Below, in pieces: positions 44,337 to 56,220 of a DNA stretch of 64,000 nt; positions within the stretch are counted from its first letter, which is position 1; every line of letters begins with the position of its first letter. The notes under the pieces were generated by a model. It had not been told where the DNA came from. It saw only the letters and a list, made by a program, of their open reading frames with translations, and did not search any database. The translations under genes were made by a program, and so were the position numbers. The DNA comes from Vitellaria paradoxa (lineage: Eukaryota > Streptophyta > Magnoliopsida > Ericales > Sapotaceae): the NCBI GenBank assembly GCA_019916065.1, contig JAINTL010000049.1, positions 462,814-526,813 of the forward strand, given 5' to 3'.

Positions 44337-47300
44337 ATGGCTTCAAAGAACATTATTGCTGAACTTAACAAGGGAGAGAAACTTGATGGCAATAACTATG
44401 ATATGTGGCATAGGAAGGTTCAGTACCTCCTTAATGAGCAAGAATTGCTCGACCATTTAACCAACAACATGGTTGCACCTACTGAAGGTACAACGGCTCA
44501 GCATCGCCGTGACCAATAGGCTTATCAAACTTGGTTCAAAAGAGATAGGAGTGCGCGCTTTACTTTGTTAAGCTGCATGCATGATGATCTCATTGGAGAA
44601 TTTGAGAAATTCTCCACTGCCAAGGAAATGTGGGATCAATTGCGCCTAAAATATGGTGGTACCACTGCCACTAGGCTACGTGCCTTAACCTTGAGGTTCA
44701 ACCAATATACAATGGACCCCAAACACACCATGGCAAAGCACCTTAGGGTGATGTCTGCCATGATTAGAGAAATGAAGGCAGCTGGCAATGATCTCACTGA
44801 AGAGCAGCAGATTTTGGCTGTTCTTAGGTCTTTACCTGAGAATCCATGGAGTCAGGTGAAACTTGTGCTTACGCACAATGAGAGCATCAAAACTTTTGAT
44901 GATGTCTCACGTCACCTTGAGCTTGAAGCGGAGCGCAGAGATGCAAACCGTAGTGCTGCACTTGTCGCTCAGGTTGGACAGCGTAGGGGAAAAAGGCCCC
45001 AGCGCAAAGGACAACAAAAGGGAGCAAGACAAGGCAAACTCCAAAATCTTGCGCCTTAAGTTGGCAAGGAAACCAACCACCGTAGAGGCAAGCGTAGTGG
45101 AAAGAAAGACAAGTCTAAGCTCAAATGCTATAATTGTGGTCGCAAGGGTCACTTCGCTTCTGAGTGTAACGAGCCGAAGAAGGTAAACCTTAGCACTAGC
45201 TCTTTCAATTTTGTTTGCTCACATGTTTATATTGCTCATTCTCTCCTTGGTTGGATTGTAGACTCAGGAGCAACCAAACATGTAGCAAAGGATCGAGCTG
45301 GATGTATAGATTATCGTCGGGTCCCAGCGGGTAAATATGCAGTCATAATGGGGAATGGAGCACAGGAAGATGTCCTGGGAGTTGGCACCTACCAGCTCAA
45401 GATGCGTACTGGACGCACTTTGCTCTTACATGATGTGCTTTATGCACCCACTGTCCGATGTAATCTACTTTCAGTTTTAGCATTATTAAACTTAGGTTTT
45501 TCTTTTCATTTTGAAGGTAGTGGTTTGTCGATTTATCTTGATAGGACGCTTTATGGTCATGGTAGTTTAAGAGATGAGTTTTTTGCACGGGATTTGGATA
45601 TGGATTTTTATAATATTTTAACTTTTATCACATCTTCTTCTTCTAATGTTATATCTGATTCTGTTAAATGGCATGCTAGACTGGGTCACATAGGGCAAGA
45701 AAGGATGGCTAGATTAGCTAGAGAAGGGCTTTTGGGCTCTCTCACTAAAGTAAGCCAACCTACTTGTGAACCTTGTTTGGCTGGAAAGTCATCCAGAAAG
45801 CCTTTTGGTAAGGCTAATAGGGCTAGTCATCCTTTAGAGCTAGTCCATTCAGATATTTGCGGACCAATGAATGTGAAGGCACGACATGGCACATCCTATT
45901 TTATTACCTTTATAGATGATTTCTCACGTTTTGGCTCAGTATATCTATTAGCTCACCATTCTGAAGCTTTGGATTGTTTCAAACGCTTCATAACTGAGGT
46001 TGAGAATCAGAAAGAAAGGAACTTAAAAGTCCTTTGTACTGATAGAGGCCGAGAATATCTTTCTGATCAGTTCAAAGGATTATGTGAGGAAAAAGGGATA
46101 CGCAGACAATTAACGATTCCAGGTACTCCGCAACAAAATGGTGTTGCAGAGAGACGGAATCGCACTCTTTTGGATATGGTTAGGTCAATGATGGCACAGG
46201 CAAATCTCCCGATAAGTTTCTGGGGAGATGCTCTCTTAACTGCTGCCTACATACTTAACCGAGTGCCTTCAAAGTCAGTTCCTTCCACTCCATATGAGTT
46301 ATGGAATGATAGAAAGCCTAATCTAGAAGGCTTACGTCCATGGGGCTCTGCGGGATATGTTCACAATACTTCCCATAGGTATGGGAAGTTGGGCCCAAGA
46401 GCTAATAAGTGTGTCTTCTTAAGATACTCTGAACACTCGAAAGGCTACGTTATGTACGGTGACCACCCAGATGGAGGAATGACAGAGGTAGAGTCACGCG
46501 ATGTGGAGTTTCTTGAAAATGATTTTCCAAGTATTGGTGAAGTTAAAGGGGATCTTGAACTCTATGAGTTAGAAGAACCTCAAGAAGATGTACCTTTATC
46601 TCATAGGCAAGATGAGGCATCACAACCTCATCCTTTGGTTGCTAGAGATAGTGGGAGCATTTTCTTACCTAGTGGAAGTATGCCACTAGGAGACTCTCAG
46701 GATTCACAATTGCGCAGAAGCAGTCGTGGAATAGTTCCTCGACGACGCTTTGAGATTGAAGGAGAGTCCTTCATGACTGCCTCTGTGGATGCTGATGAGC
46801 CTGCCTCCTATAAGGAAGTATTGAATTCACCTGCATCTGAAAAATGGATAGCTGCTATGAAAGAAGAGATGACCTCAATGGCTAAGAATCATATATGGGA
46901 GTTAGTTGACCTTCCACCTAAGTGCAAGGCCATCGGTAACAAGTGGGTTCTGAAGGTCAAGTGCAAAGCGGATGGGTCAATTGACAGATACAAGGCTCGA
47001 CTCGTGGCGAAAGGCTATACCCAAAAGGAGGGCATAGATTATGAGGAGACATTCTCTCCTGTGGTGAGATTTGCCTCCATTCGCCTCCTTTTAGCTATTA
47101 TCGCACATTTAGATTTGGAATTGTTTCAAATGGTTGTGAAGACAGCATTTCTCAATGGAGAACTAGACGAGGAGATCTATATGGATCAACCAAAAGGATT
47201 TCAGGTTGAAGAACAAGAGCGAAAGGTTTGTCGCTTAAAGCCTTCTATTTACAGCCTGAAACAATCGTCTAGACAATGGTACATTCGATTTCATCAAGCC

Positions 47301-48362
47301 ATTCTCTCTATGGGATTTATGATGATTGAAGAAGACCATTGTGTGTATGTCAAAAGAGAAAAAGATAAGTTTCTTATTCTCTCACTTTATGTGGATGACA
47401 TTTTATTAGCTGGAAATAATATGGAGATGATTGTCGCCACTAAGAAGTGGTTGTCCTCCACATTTGAGATGAAGGACATGGGTCAGGCAGATTATGTGCT
47501 TGGGGTTAAGATCTCCAGAGATCGCTCTAAGAAACTTCTTAGTATGTCCCAGGAGACTTACATAAAGAAGATCCTAGAACTATTTCGTATGCACCATTCA
47601 AAACCCATAGACACTCCAATGGAGAAAGGTCGAACTCTTAGCATTGATCAGTGTCCTAGAACAGAGGAAGAGAGAAAGAAAATGGCCAATGTTCCATACG
47701 CCAGTGCAGTTGAAAGTCTGATGTATGCTATGATGTGTACTCGACTTGACATATGTTTTGCTGTTGGTATGGTTAGCCGATACCAAAGTAATCATGGAAC
47801 TGTCCATTGGGTTGCAGTTAAAAGGATATTTAGATATTTGCGAGGGACTGTAGACTTCGCTTTATGCTATCAAGGTGGAAGTATGAAATTAGCTGGGTAT
47901 AGTGACGCAGATGGATCTGCTGACAGAGATGAGCGCAAATCCACATCGGCTTATGCTTTCATACTTGGAGGAGGAGCCATTTCATGGTGTAGTAAGATAC
48001 AACAATGTGTTTCTTTATCCACCATGGAGTCAGAGTATATTGCTTGCACTGCTGCTGTGCAAGAGGCTTTATGGTTGAGGAAATTCTTGCAAAGCTTGAG
48101 CATTACAGGGCACTTGGGTGAGGCTGTTGTGGTTCATTGTGATAACACAGCTGCCATAGCTTTTGCAAAAGATCCAAAATACCATGGTAGATCTAAGCAC
48201 ATTGATATTCGTTACCATTTCATTAGAGACATTGTTGTGCAAGGTCAGGTTGTCCTAAAGTATGTCCCCACCATCGACATGGTTGCTGATCCCATGACTA
48301 AACCGATACCGAGAGATATTTTTCATAGACATGTTATGGTCTTGGGTTTATGTAGGGTTTGA
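44337..48362 (+). pseudogene. Element E gag-pol polyprotein, one frame with two nonsense codons
   Basis: The ATG at 44337 starts gag (MASKNIIAELNKGEKLDGNN). One frame runs to the TGA at 48360-48362, about 1341 codons, broken only by TAG 44517 and TAA 45057. In order: gag core (residues 60-200), CCHC knuckle [14 protein letters not shown] (264-277), protease VDSGATKHV (near 309), GAG-pre-integrase (from WHARLGH near 445), integrase with HSD, TDRGREY and [10 protein letters not shown] from about residue 834 with [10 protein letters not shown] (47388-47417), and RNase H with YSDADGSAD and STMESEYIA. The RT motif A aspartate is replaced by valine ([11 protein letters not shown], codon GTT at 47133), so RT should be inactive even without the stops. 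Both stops fit C-to-T changes. Confidence 0.93.
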
Positions 48363-49411
48363 CATTTTTTTTGTATGATGGACACTTTTCTATGCATTAA
48401 TAAAATATGTTTTTGATTGCATATTATTTTGTTTAATTAGTGCACATATCTAGTCATATAAGTAAAGTCACCAGATTTTGGTCAGCTCACTCACACGAGT
48501 GATCGCCCTGGCGCTTGAATAGCGAGCAGGATGAGACATAGATGATCACATTATGAAGTAGTGATCTCCATGGCGCTTTGAAAGCGAGTCGCCTTAGCAT
48601 TGAACTAAGATGAGACTACATTAGTCGAACATGGAGTATATCCACGTCTCCATGAAACCTGAGAATAGCCGAATGTGAGACTCATGAGAAGGCACTATTG
48701 AGTGACTGTCTCGAGAGGCTCAAGTTAGGCGCTATGAGAAGCGACTAGACTAAGATTCGTATGGTGTTAGAGCGTGACTAACCCTAAGTGGGAGCTCCAC
48801 CATAGCATACACATCATACTGTATGTGCTACTAGGCAACCGTGGGAAGGGGTGACGAAATAAATCCCTTTCTTCGTCATTGTGTGAGACTTCTGGACTAT
48901 TAGTTCCATCTCATGCCCTTTGGGGCTTAGACTTATGTTTTGAAATTGAGACTTGATGTTGCTACTTTAGCATGTTATCCAAGGGACATAAATTATACGG
49001 TCTAACGGAGCATGTCTAGGAAAGCAGTTAAGTTTAGATGGACAAACATAATGTATAAGGGAAAGTCATTTGATACCACACTAATATTTTGTAACTCATA
49101 GCCCGGGCGATTATGTCATTGTTAGTCTTTTTGATATAATCATGAGTGCAAATATAATGTGAGATCTAGCATGACTCTGTATGTGTTACAAGAGGGATTA
49201 GAGGTGCTAGATCTAGTGTGATTTGATGATTTGGGATATAAACGAGACTTGGAGTTGTAATGTTATATTAGTGAGATGGTAACTTAATATAACATTTCTC
49301 ATTTAGACTTTCTCGTTTTGGTCGCACGATCCATTACCCGTATGAAGAGATGAACAGGATGAGTAAATTTTGGATGAGAGATATATATTCCCTATGTGTC
49401 TGAGTGGGAGA
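48363..49411 (+). other. 3' non-coding region of element E with repeated hairpin motif
   Basis: About 1.05 kb between the pol stop and the 3' LTR with no long open frame. Two 28-nt copies (48499-48526 and 48561-48588, 23 of 28 identical) each contain a self-complementary core, CGCT...AGCG and CGCTTT...AAAGCG. A looser third GGCGCT...AAGCGAC lies near 48749-48767. The region ends with the polypurine tract. Confidence 0.7.
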
Positions 49412-49891
49412 TGTAGTATTGTCTTGTGGGACGTCCACATAGGCATTGTTTGACTCAAAGTATGACACTAGATAAGTTCTAATGTTGGGATAATTCTCTA
49501 TATATGAGAGATAAGGTTGATCTCTTATTTTGAATAGTTGAGTTAATATCTAACTCTATTCCTTTAGTGGTTGAGATGAGTTAGGCATCTCACTATTATA
49601 TATAGACACAAACTAGAATTGAAATATATACAACAATCAATATTCCTCTCTCTCTCCATATATTCTCTCTTGGTTCTCTCTGGGGTACCATCTTAGTCCC
49701 TAGGGTTTTGGTTCGTGTGCTTTATAGATACTCTGGTAGTATTTTATAAAAGCGAGAAAAGATCCGTTCAAAAATCTGCGTACGTGACAAAGGAGCTCGT
49801 AAAGCAAGCGAAGATCTTGAATCAAAAGTTTTCCGCATCAAAAAGGTACAATGAATTTTATATTCATTATTTCCATATATTTTTTCCTACA
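49412..49891 (+). repeat. 3' LTR of element E
   Basis: 480 bp, paired with 42595-43072. It is followed directly by the target duplication GTCAC and the rest of the host-gene exon. Confidence 0.95.
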
Positions 49892-52465
49892 GTCACCTTC
49901 TAGATCTAGTGACAGAAGTGGGCATGGATACGCTGAGATTGCTGAACATTCACACGAGGAAAGGAAGAACTTTCAAGCATCTAGTGCAAGGGACTGTGTT
50001 CCTTCTGCAAGAATTAGTATACCTGTGCCTTCCAAAGGGCCTGATCTGGTAGGTTGAATTCTTCACCTGTCTGATTTCCTGCATATTGTAATCATTTTCA
50101 GCTTCTTTCACCATACTAATTTGTTTTATTTATTTATTTATTTATTCTCTCTCTGTTGCATTAAAAGTTTGTTTGTAAATTACCCCAAAAAAAAAAAAAG
50201 TTTGTTTGTAACTAATAATCTTGTTAGTATGCCTGTGCCTCCAAAAGTTTTGAAATGTCGGCTTAACTATTTGGCATACAAACAGGTCACTTCTGCTGCA
50301 AAGCCTCAACAAGTCATTCAGAAATCAGAACCAGCAGTGCCACCTGCTGAGTCTGCAAAGCAGGCTGCAGACTCTAGTCCAACTGTCTCACCCCTTAAAG
50401 TTTACTATGCTACTGATCTTTTCAACATGCTTTCAATGGATGCTCCTGGTGAAAATGGCTTGGAGGCTAGCTCTGCTAATGACGACACATGGGCAAGTTT
50501 CCAGTGTATCTCAAAGATTCCTTTACTTGCAAACAATTAAAATCACTTGGACAATGAGTATATATACTCGGTGGTTGTTTGGTAACAAACATAATTGTGC
50601 AAGCAGAAGCAGTTATTATGATAAAATTTGCCTTGCAATTGTTATCAATTCTTGACATTGCAGCTGCTGTAGAAGGAGCAACACCTGATGCTGGTTCTAC
50701 AAAACCAGATGATAATAAGATGCAGTCTACTTCTGGTTTTGAAGATCTATTTAAAGACACTCCTCACTAGCATCTTCTACTGGACCACAGAAGCCTCAAA
50801 AAGACGTTAAAACTGATATTATGAGCCTTTTTGATAAGGCAAGTTCTACAGCATTATCTTCAGGATTTTGTAGCTCTAATTGTTTATTTTGGTTTATTGT
50901 GGAAGAATCTAGTCTAGGGTTTGTTTTCTGTAAAAATTGAAGCCCAGTTTGTTATTTTAATAATTGAGTTGAATTCTCAGTTTAATAAACAATTAAAAAG
51001 TAGCGGCATTACTTCTGTTTTTCTTATTGTTTTCCTCTACAACTTTGACAGTCAAATCTATGTAACCTTATGGGCTATAGCTGATTTGTTTTGCAGTCCA
51101 ATATGGTGTTACCATTTTCTGCTCATCAAGAGCAATTTGCTATGTTAGCACAGCAGCGGGCCCTTCTAATGGCCTGCTGCAGCTAAATCAACTGGTAGGG
51201 CACCAAATTTTGCTGGCAATGCACTACAATCAGGGTTGAATGGTACAAACTTGCGAGCTCAAAACTGGCCAAATGTTGCCTCCCAGTTCCTTGGAATGAT
51301 GATGCCTGCTGCTGGAAATAATGAGCTACAGATATACATGCAGCAGCTAGAATATCTTAATTGCATTGTCTTCTGAATTAATTGGGTTGAACACTCATTT
51401 TACTGTATTTGATTTTGAGCCCAGATGGGAAACATGGGACCAACACATCCAGTTGGGAGCTCTATTCCATTCCAAACATTATCAAGGTATTTCACATCAG
51501 TGTCTTGGTGGGTCACTTTTACGGGGCTTTGTTAGCCAACTGTTTGCTTGGGAGTTGAGAGCAGGATCATGGTGACATTATATTGTGCTTATTTCTTTAA
51601 TCTTCATGCATATTTAAGAAACTTTTAGGCAGTGGTAATGCTTTGACACTCTGCTTTATATTGATTTTATTATTTATATGCAATCTGGCATCCATTTTCA
51701 TCATACTTCTGGAAAATCCTTAGTTCTTGTAAATACTTGTTTTCATTTTTCTCATCTTTAACCGTACAACTTCTAGGGAGGACATATGTGACTTCGAATG
51801 GTACCAAGGCATATGGCTCATACACAGTGACGCTCTGTGTCCCTGCCTTCTTGGATTCCTAATTCCCAGTGCCAAAACCATTTACTCTAATGAAGGGAAC
51901 ACATTTTCGATGGCTCATTTAGGTGTGGCTTTGACTCTATGAACACCCCGGGGATTTTCTTAGAAGAGAGTTAAGAGACCAATAGCAATTCATGTTTTCT
52001 TGAGACATCTTAAGAATATGTCTAATTTTTCACCAGACAATGCACACCAAGGAGAGAATAATGGAATTTGTGGAATTCATGATGTAATTCCTATGGTTTT
52101 GCATAGAATTCTTTAAACCTTCGATAATCTTCCATATATATATATATTGGTTATAACTAACACGATGAATCAACTGTCTCTAATTACCTTGCAACTTTTA
52201 TGTGAACTATGACTCTGAACATATGCATTAGGAAAGGAGGAAAGATTACCATATCCCGGGCATTTTGCATGGAATCTTCACATGTATCAGTCTTTTCCTG
52301 TAATGCAGCATTTATAATATGGGCCATAATGCTTCTGCTAATGGTGTGGCACATGCTGGAACAAGAACACCGTCAGCATCCCCGATCTCATCTGCATCTC
52401 CTACACAATCAGGAAAAGATTACGACTTCTCTTCATTAACACAAGGGATGTTCTCAAAATCCTGA

Positions 52466-53394
52466 GATGTCCGGGGAAACTGATTCTGGTTTTAACCGTA
52501 GCATACCGGGGAATATATTACAGAGAAGTTACCATATGGAGGTTTTCCCCACATTTTGGTTGGGTTGTAAACTGTTTGTGGAGGAAGCTATTTTCAGCTT
52601 TACATTTGCTATCATTTGTGTACTATTTGGGTGTATTTAGAGGAATTAGTTGGGTTTTTAGATTGATTGATAACCATTTTTTTCCCCTCTATTCCGGTTT
52701 AGATAAATTACAATTATAGAGAAAATTTGAATCCATATTTTGATATAGTCAACTGTCATTAAATGCTAAATTTGAACTGTTGGGTGCATGTATGGATCTT
52801 TATCAGTTCAATTGTCCTATCTAATTGGCTCCTCAACTTGTTATATTATATTTGTTCAAATTGATTAATCTCTGTCTTAGCTTGAATAAACAAGTGCTGA
52901 CAAGTTCCCAATAATATTTTTGGTAGATTGCACAATTCTTTTGCGCAAACAAACAGCTTGGTGTTAGTATGGAAAGTACTGATTCGCTCCACAAGTTTTT
53001 TACTCCTAAGCACTCAAGGTTTAGGAAATCTATCATATGGTTGCCGAACAATTTCTCTAATACTCATCCAGAATCCGATGCCCGGGGGTTATTAGCAAGC
53101 TTTGAGAGAGAAAATTAAAAAATAAAATTTGTGCTGCGGTGGGGGGAGCTTTAAGAGCTATAAAATTGTTGCGAAAGTTCTACTAGAATTTTACGAAACC
53201 TGGAAGAGATCAAACCCAACCAAATCCCCCCCAAAAAAAAGAAAAAAAAAAACCCAAACATCTGTCCTGTTGGCTCTGACTGATGATTGTTTTTGTTCAA
53301 AGCATGCATCAGAGTATGTACTTCCTAACCCATTATTATTATTTAATTATTATTTTAAGGAAACTTATGATGCATGTTCCAAACATTGTTTTTA
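52466..53394 (+). other. 3' flank of the ARF-GAP pseudogene
   Basis: Presumed former 3' untranslated region and flank. The open frames at 52833-53051 and 53129-53395 have no recognisable domain. Confidence 0.4.
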
Positions 53395-53558
53395 GATCAC
53401 GTCGAATCCAAAATAGTCGGATTAAAATTCTCTCTCTAGCCAAAAAACAATAGTTTGGTGTAAAAATATCGTTTAGAAAAATATTTTTTTATCACATTTT
53501 TTTATTAAGATTTGCATCAAAGACGTTTGAAATGAAGATTTTGGATTCAACATAATTT
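53395..53558. mobile_element. Possible small MITE (164 bp)
   Basis: The ends GATCACGTCGAATCCAAAAT and (reverse complement of the right) AAATTATGTTGAATCCAAAAT are inverted and differ mostly by transitions. The flanking dinucleotide TA on each side would fit a Tc1/mariner-type duplication. The interior is AT-rich. No other copy is in the window. Confidence 0.4.
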
Positions 53559-54468
53559 TAAAATATTATTTGGAATGATATTTTTTTTGACATTGCATAA
53601 ATTAAAACAACGGAGGTAAAGTATAGAAACTTCTGTTGTAATTTTCACCGTATCCCAGTTTAGTCCCTATGGTTTTGATTTTGACAGTTTAACTCCTGCA
53701 GTTTGGGTCAAATTATAGTCAAGTCTTTCTATCTTGCACTGTTTGAAATCTGCCATTAAAGCACATGTGAGGCTCCCTAGGGACATCTCCTTTTTGCCCT
53801 TCACATTTTGCATACTTCTAGATCTATTCGGGATTACCCGCAACTAACTCAAATCAAACCAATGTTTAGGAATGTTAATTACCATGTAATTTAATGAGTT
53901 CTTAGATAGGAGAAAATACAAGAATTCTATAGAAATAATTATTTGACAAAATGACAACTCTTAGCAAGAGGAAAAAAACATTAAAATCTCGAATCAAGTA
54001 AGAATGCCATGAAACTAAACATAAGCATTCAAGGCATGGAACTAATGACTCCCACATTAGGAAAATAGGCAGAATCAAGATTCAGATTCAATTCAATCTA
54101 GAGGTTGAAATTGACTTTTACCAGTACGCCCAGAGAGTAATATTGATCGAATTACCAAGTTTAAGTCAAACAAAAATATAGGTTTTTCAGAATAATCAAG
54201 GGCATGGTTAGGAAGATGAAAGAAAGTGAGGGGTAGACAATCGAGTCTTTTGGGGGTTATCCGAGGGTCACATACACAAATAGATTTTACCAGACAAATT
54301 ACAATAACTAAGGTTTTAGATACAAATTGGGTTCTATTACTTATGTCAAAATGGCTCCAAATGTCACCGAAGCGTTACTGACATGTTTCCTTAGATAGTC
54401 CGCCCATTGAACTAAATTAGATTAGATTATGAGAAGCACATGCTAAAAATGGTGGTGCTGATGTGTGC
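53559..54468. other. Unassigned intergenic sequence
   Basis: No coding sense seen. The stretch near 53650-53760 (TTTAGTCCCTATGGTTTTGA and following) resembles repeats common in plant genomes but I cannot place it in a family. Confidence 0.35.
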
Positions 54469-56220
54469 TGTCACACCCTAGTTTTCATAGAAGGATCAAA
54501 GTATAAAAATCAAACCTTCCGCCCATGTTTCATCATAATTTAGCTATTTAAATATTTTATACATATGCCAAGCCTCAAGCTAACAATTTACTTATCTATT
54601 CATAGTCTTGACAAGAGTTGAATTTGTTGTTAACCTTGGTCAACCTCAATTCTTACTACCCCAATAGCCTCTCTGTATAAAACTCATAAAATGGGGGTCA
54701 GCTATTAGGCTCAGTAGGAAAAAATATTCAAATAATATCAATAATATTTTTATACAAGAACAATATGAAGTTTCCAAAGTAATTGTCATTATTATATAAA
54801 CAAATGTTAACAGCACAAATTAAGTAAATAAGCAGTGGACTACTCATATAAAGTTACTCCTTGTGCCACTCTCATAACACCATGTCACTCTTATAACATC
54901 TCAACTCATTTTTTTGTATAATATGCATGGAGTTATTATAATATCAACATAACTCCTTCCCACCCCTATGTCCCCACATCGCCCTTGTAACTCCGTTGCC
55001 TCGGCCAAATAGTATGAATTTTAAATCAATGCCTATGCAACCACCAGCAATTATCAAAATATCTGAGAATAATTCTTTAAACCCCGTATAGCCTAACCAT
55101 CTCATTTTATGTTCTCTCAGCAATGTCACAATAATCATGCAATGAAATTATATATTATTGTCATGCCTTTATATGGAAAATACTGGAAATTTTATAAGAA
55201 TAAATCCCCTACCTAAGGGTTTAGTAACTTTTTTGCTGATTTTTCTCTGACCCATGCAAAATTCTGTATAGATAATTATGACTAATCAACACATATTCGC
55301 ATACTATCATCTAACTATTTTAATTGTTGCATTTAGCATAGGAAGTCTAGATTAATAATTTTCTCGCTAATAAGTAATTCTGTTTATTTTTTGACAAATA
55401 TTTATTTCCTTAGCCAGCTAATTATTTGTATTTATTTATTCTTTTTCAAACATAAAAGAAATTTATACGAATTAAGATTTATATCAAATATTTTTTTCTT
55501 AGCGAGTATGTACATTTTTGTTTTGAGAAAATCAGATTATTGATTATCCTCGATCTAATTTTAACCCAAATAAATTATGTAAATTAATATTAAACAATTA
55601 AAATATATCCCAAATAAACTAACAATATAAATTTAGTAAATAGAACACAATCATACGCCATTTCATATATTTAATTTATTAATTTTCTATAGAATAAATT
55701 TTTAAATTAACAAAATAAAATTAATTACCTCGATAAAACCCGGCCCAAATTCTTAATTTTTTTCCTCTTTCTCGCTACCTTTCCTTCGTACCATTCCCTT
55801 TTTTTTTTTTTTTTGTTTCTTCCTTAAGGTTTTTTTCTTCATTTTACGTTTATACATATATGGGCATTACATATACATATATATGTATATATATATTAGC
55901 CGGCGGGTAATACCTCAACTATCTTTTTCATCTTTTGTTTTTTTTTTCGCCGGTTTGCAACGTATCTACTTTAACCTTACACACACACACCTCTAAACCG
56001 TATAGCAAGCAAAACTACTCCATAGCATAGACTAGCCACATGTGTAGGCTAGTGTCAATTAGTTTAATCAAATTAATAAATTAATAATTTATTTAATCTA
56101 CTAATTAATTTAAAATAAAATTTAAAAAATACCAGATTAACCTAAATAAAATTTCTAGGCATAAAATAAAAATAAAATATAAATTAAATTAATAATGCAA
56201 TAAAAATTTAAGATGTTACA
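54469..56220 (-). repeat. 3' LTR of element G2
   Basis: 1752 bp. On the minus strand it starts TGTAACATCTTAAATT and ends CTAGGGTGTGACA. It includes a (TA)n/(CA)n-rich patch near 55850-55990. It matches 62157-63741 along its length with many substitutions and indels, so the element is old. Confidence 0.85.

Larger units (their letters stand above)
42595..49891 (+). mobile_element. Element E: nearly intact Ty1/copia retrotransposon in an ARF-GAP exon
   Basis: A 7297-bp element with LTRs at 42595-43072 and 49412-49891, an exact 5-bp target duplication GTCAC (42590-42594 and 49892-49896), a primer site, a full gag-pol reading frame and a polypurine tract (GAGTGGGAGA, 49402-49411). The LTRs differ by about 14 substitutions and one 2-bp indel by eye (roughly 97% identical), so it is one of the youngest copies here. 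It lies in the same orientation as the host gene. Unusual features are the 1.26 kb leader and about 1.05 kb of non-coding sequence after pol. Confidence 0.96.
42207..52465 (+). pseudogene. AGD5: ARF-GAP gene (AGD5/NEVERSHED-like), truncated and split by a retrotransposon
   Basis: Exons recognised: 42207-42261 (VRSATLDTWLPEQVAFVQ), 42343-42432 (WEAELAPNYDRVGIENFIRA, after a 1-bp deletion near 42360), and 42548-42594 joined to 49897-50049 (YEEKRWVPKDGKPMS, then PSRSSDRSGHGYAE). Further exons are about 50286-50503 (VYYATDLFNMLSMD), 50664-50838 (GFEDLFKDTP, frameshift near 50765, then DVKTDIMSLFDK), about 51097-51346 (LPFSAHQEQFAMLAQQRALL, frameshift near 51170) and the end at about 52280-52465 (QSGKDYDFSSLTQGMFSKS, then TGA), where another frameshift lies near 52310. 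Functional homologues activate GTP hydrolysis on ARF GTPases at the trans-Golgi network. The C4 zinc-finger exons are absent and element E splits one exon, so this copy should be dead. Confidence 0.88.

Noticed and set aside
48363..49411. Extra gene (envelope-like) after pol in element E
   Set aside because: No long open frame exists in this region on the sense strand; it is non-coding.
52209..52439. Open frame of 76 codons
   Set aside because: It is an out-of-frame reading over the last exon of the ARF-GAP pseudogene; the true frame ends SSLTQGMFSKS.
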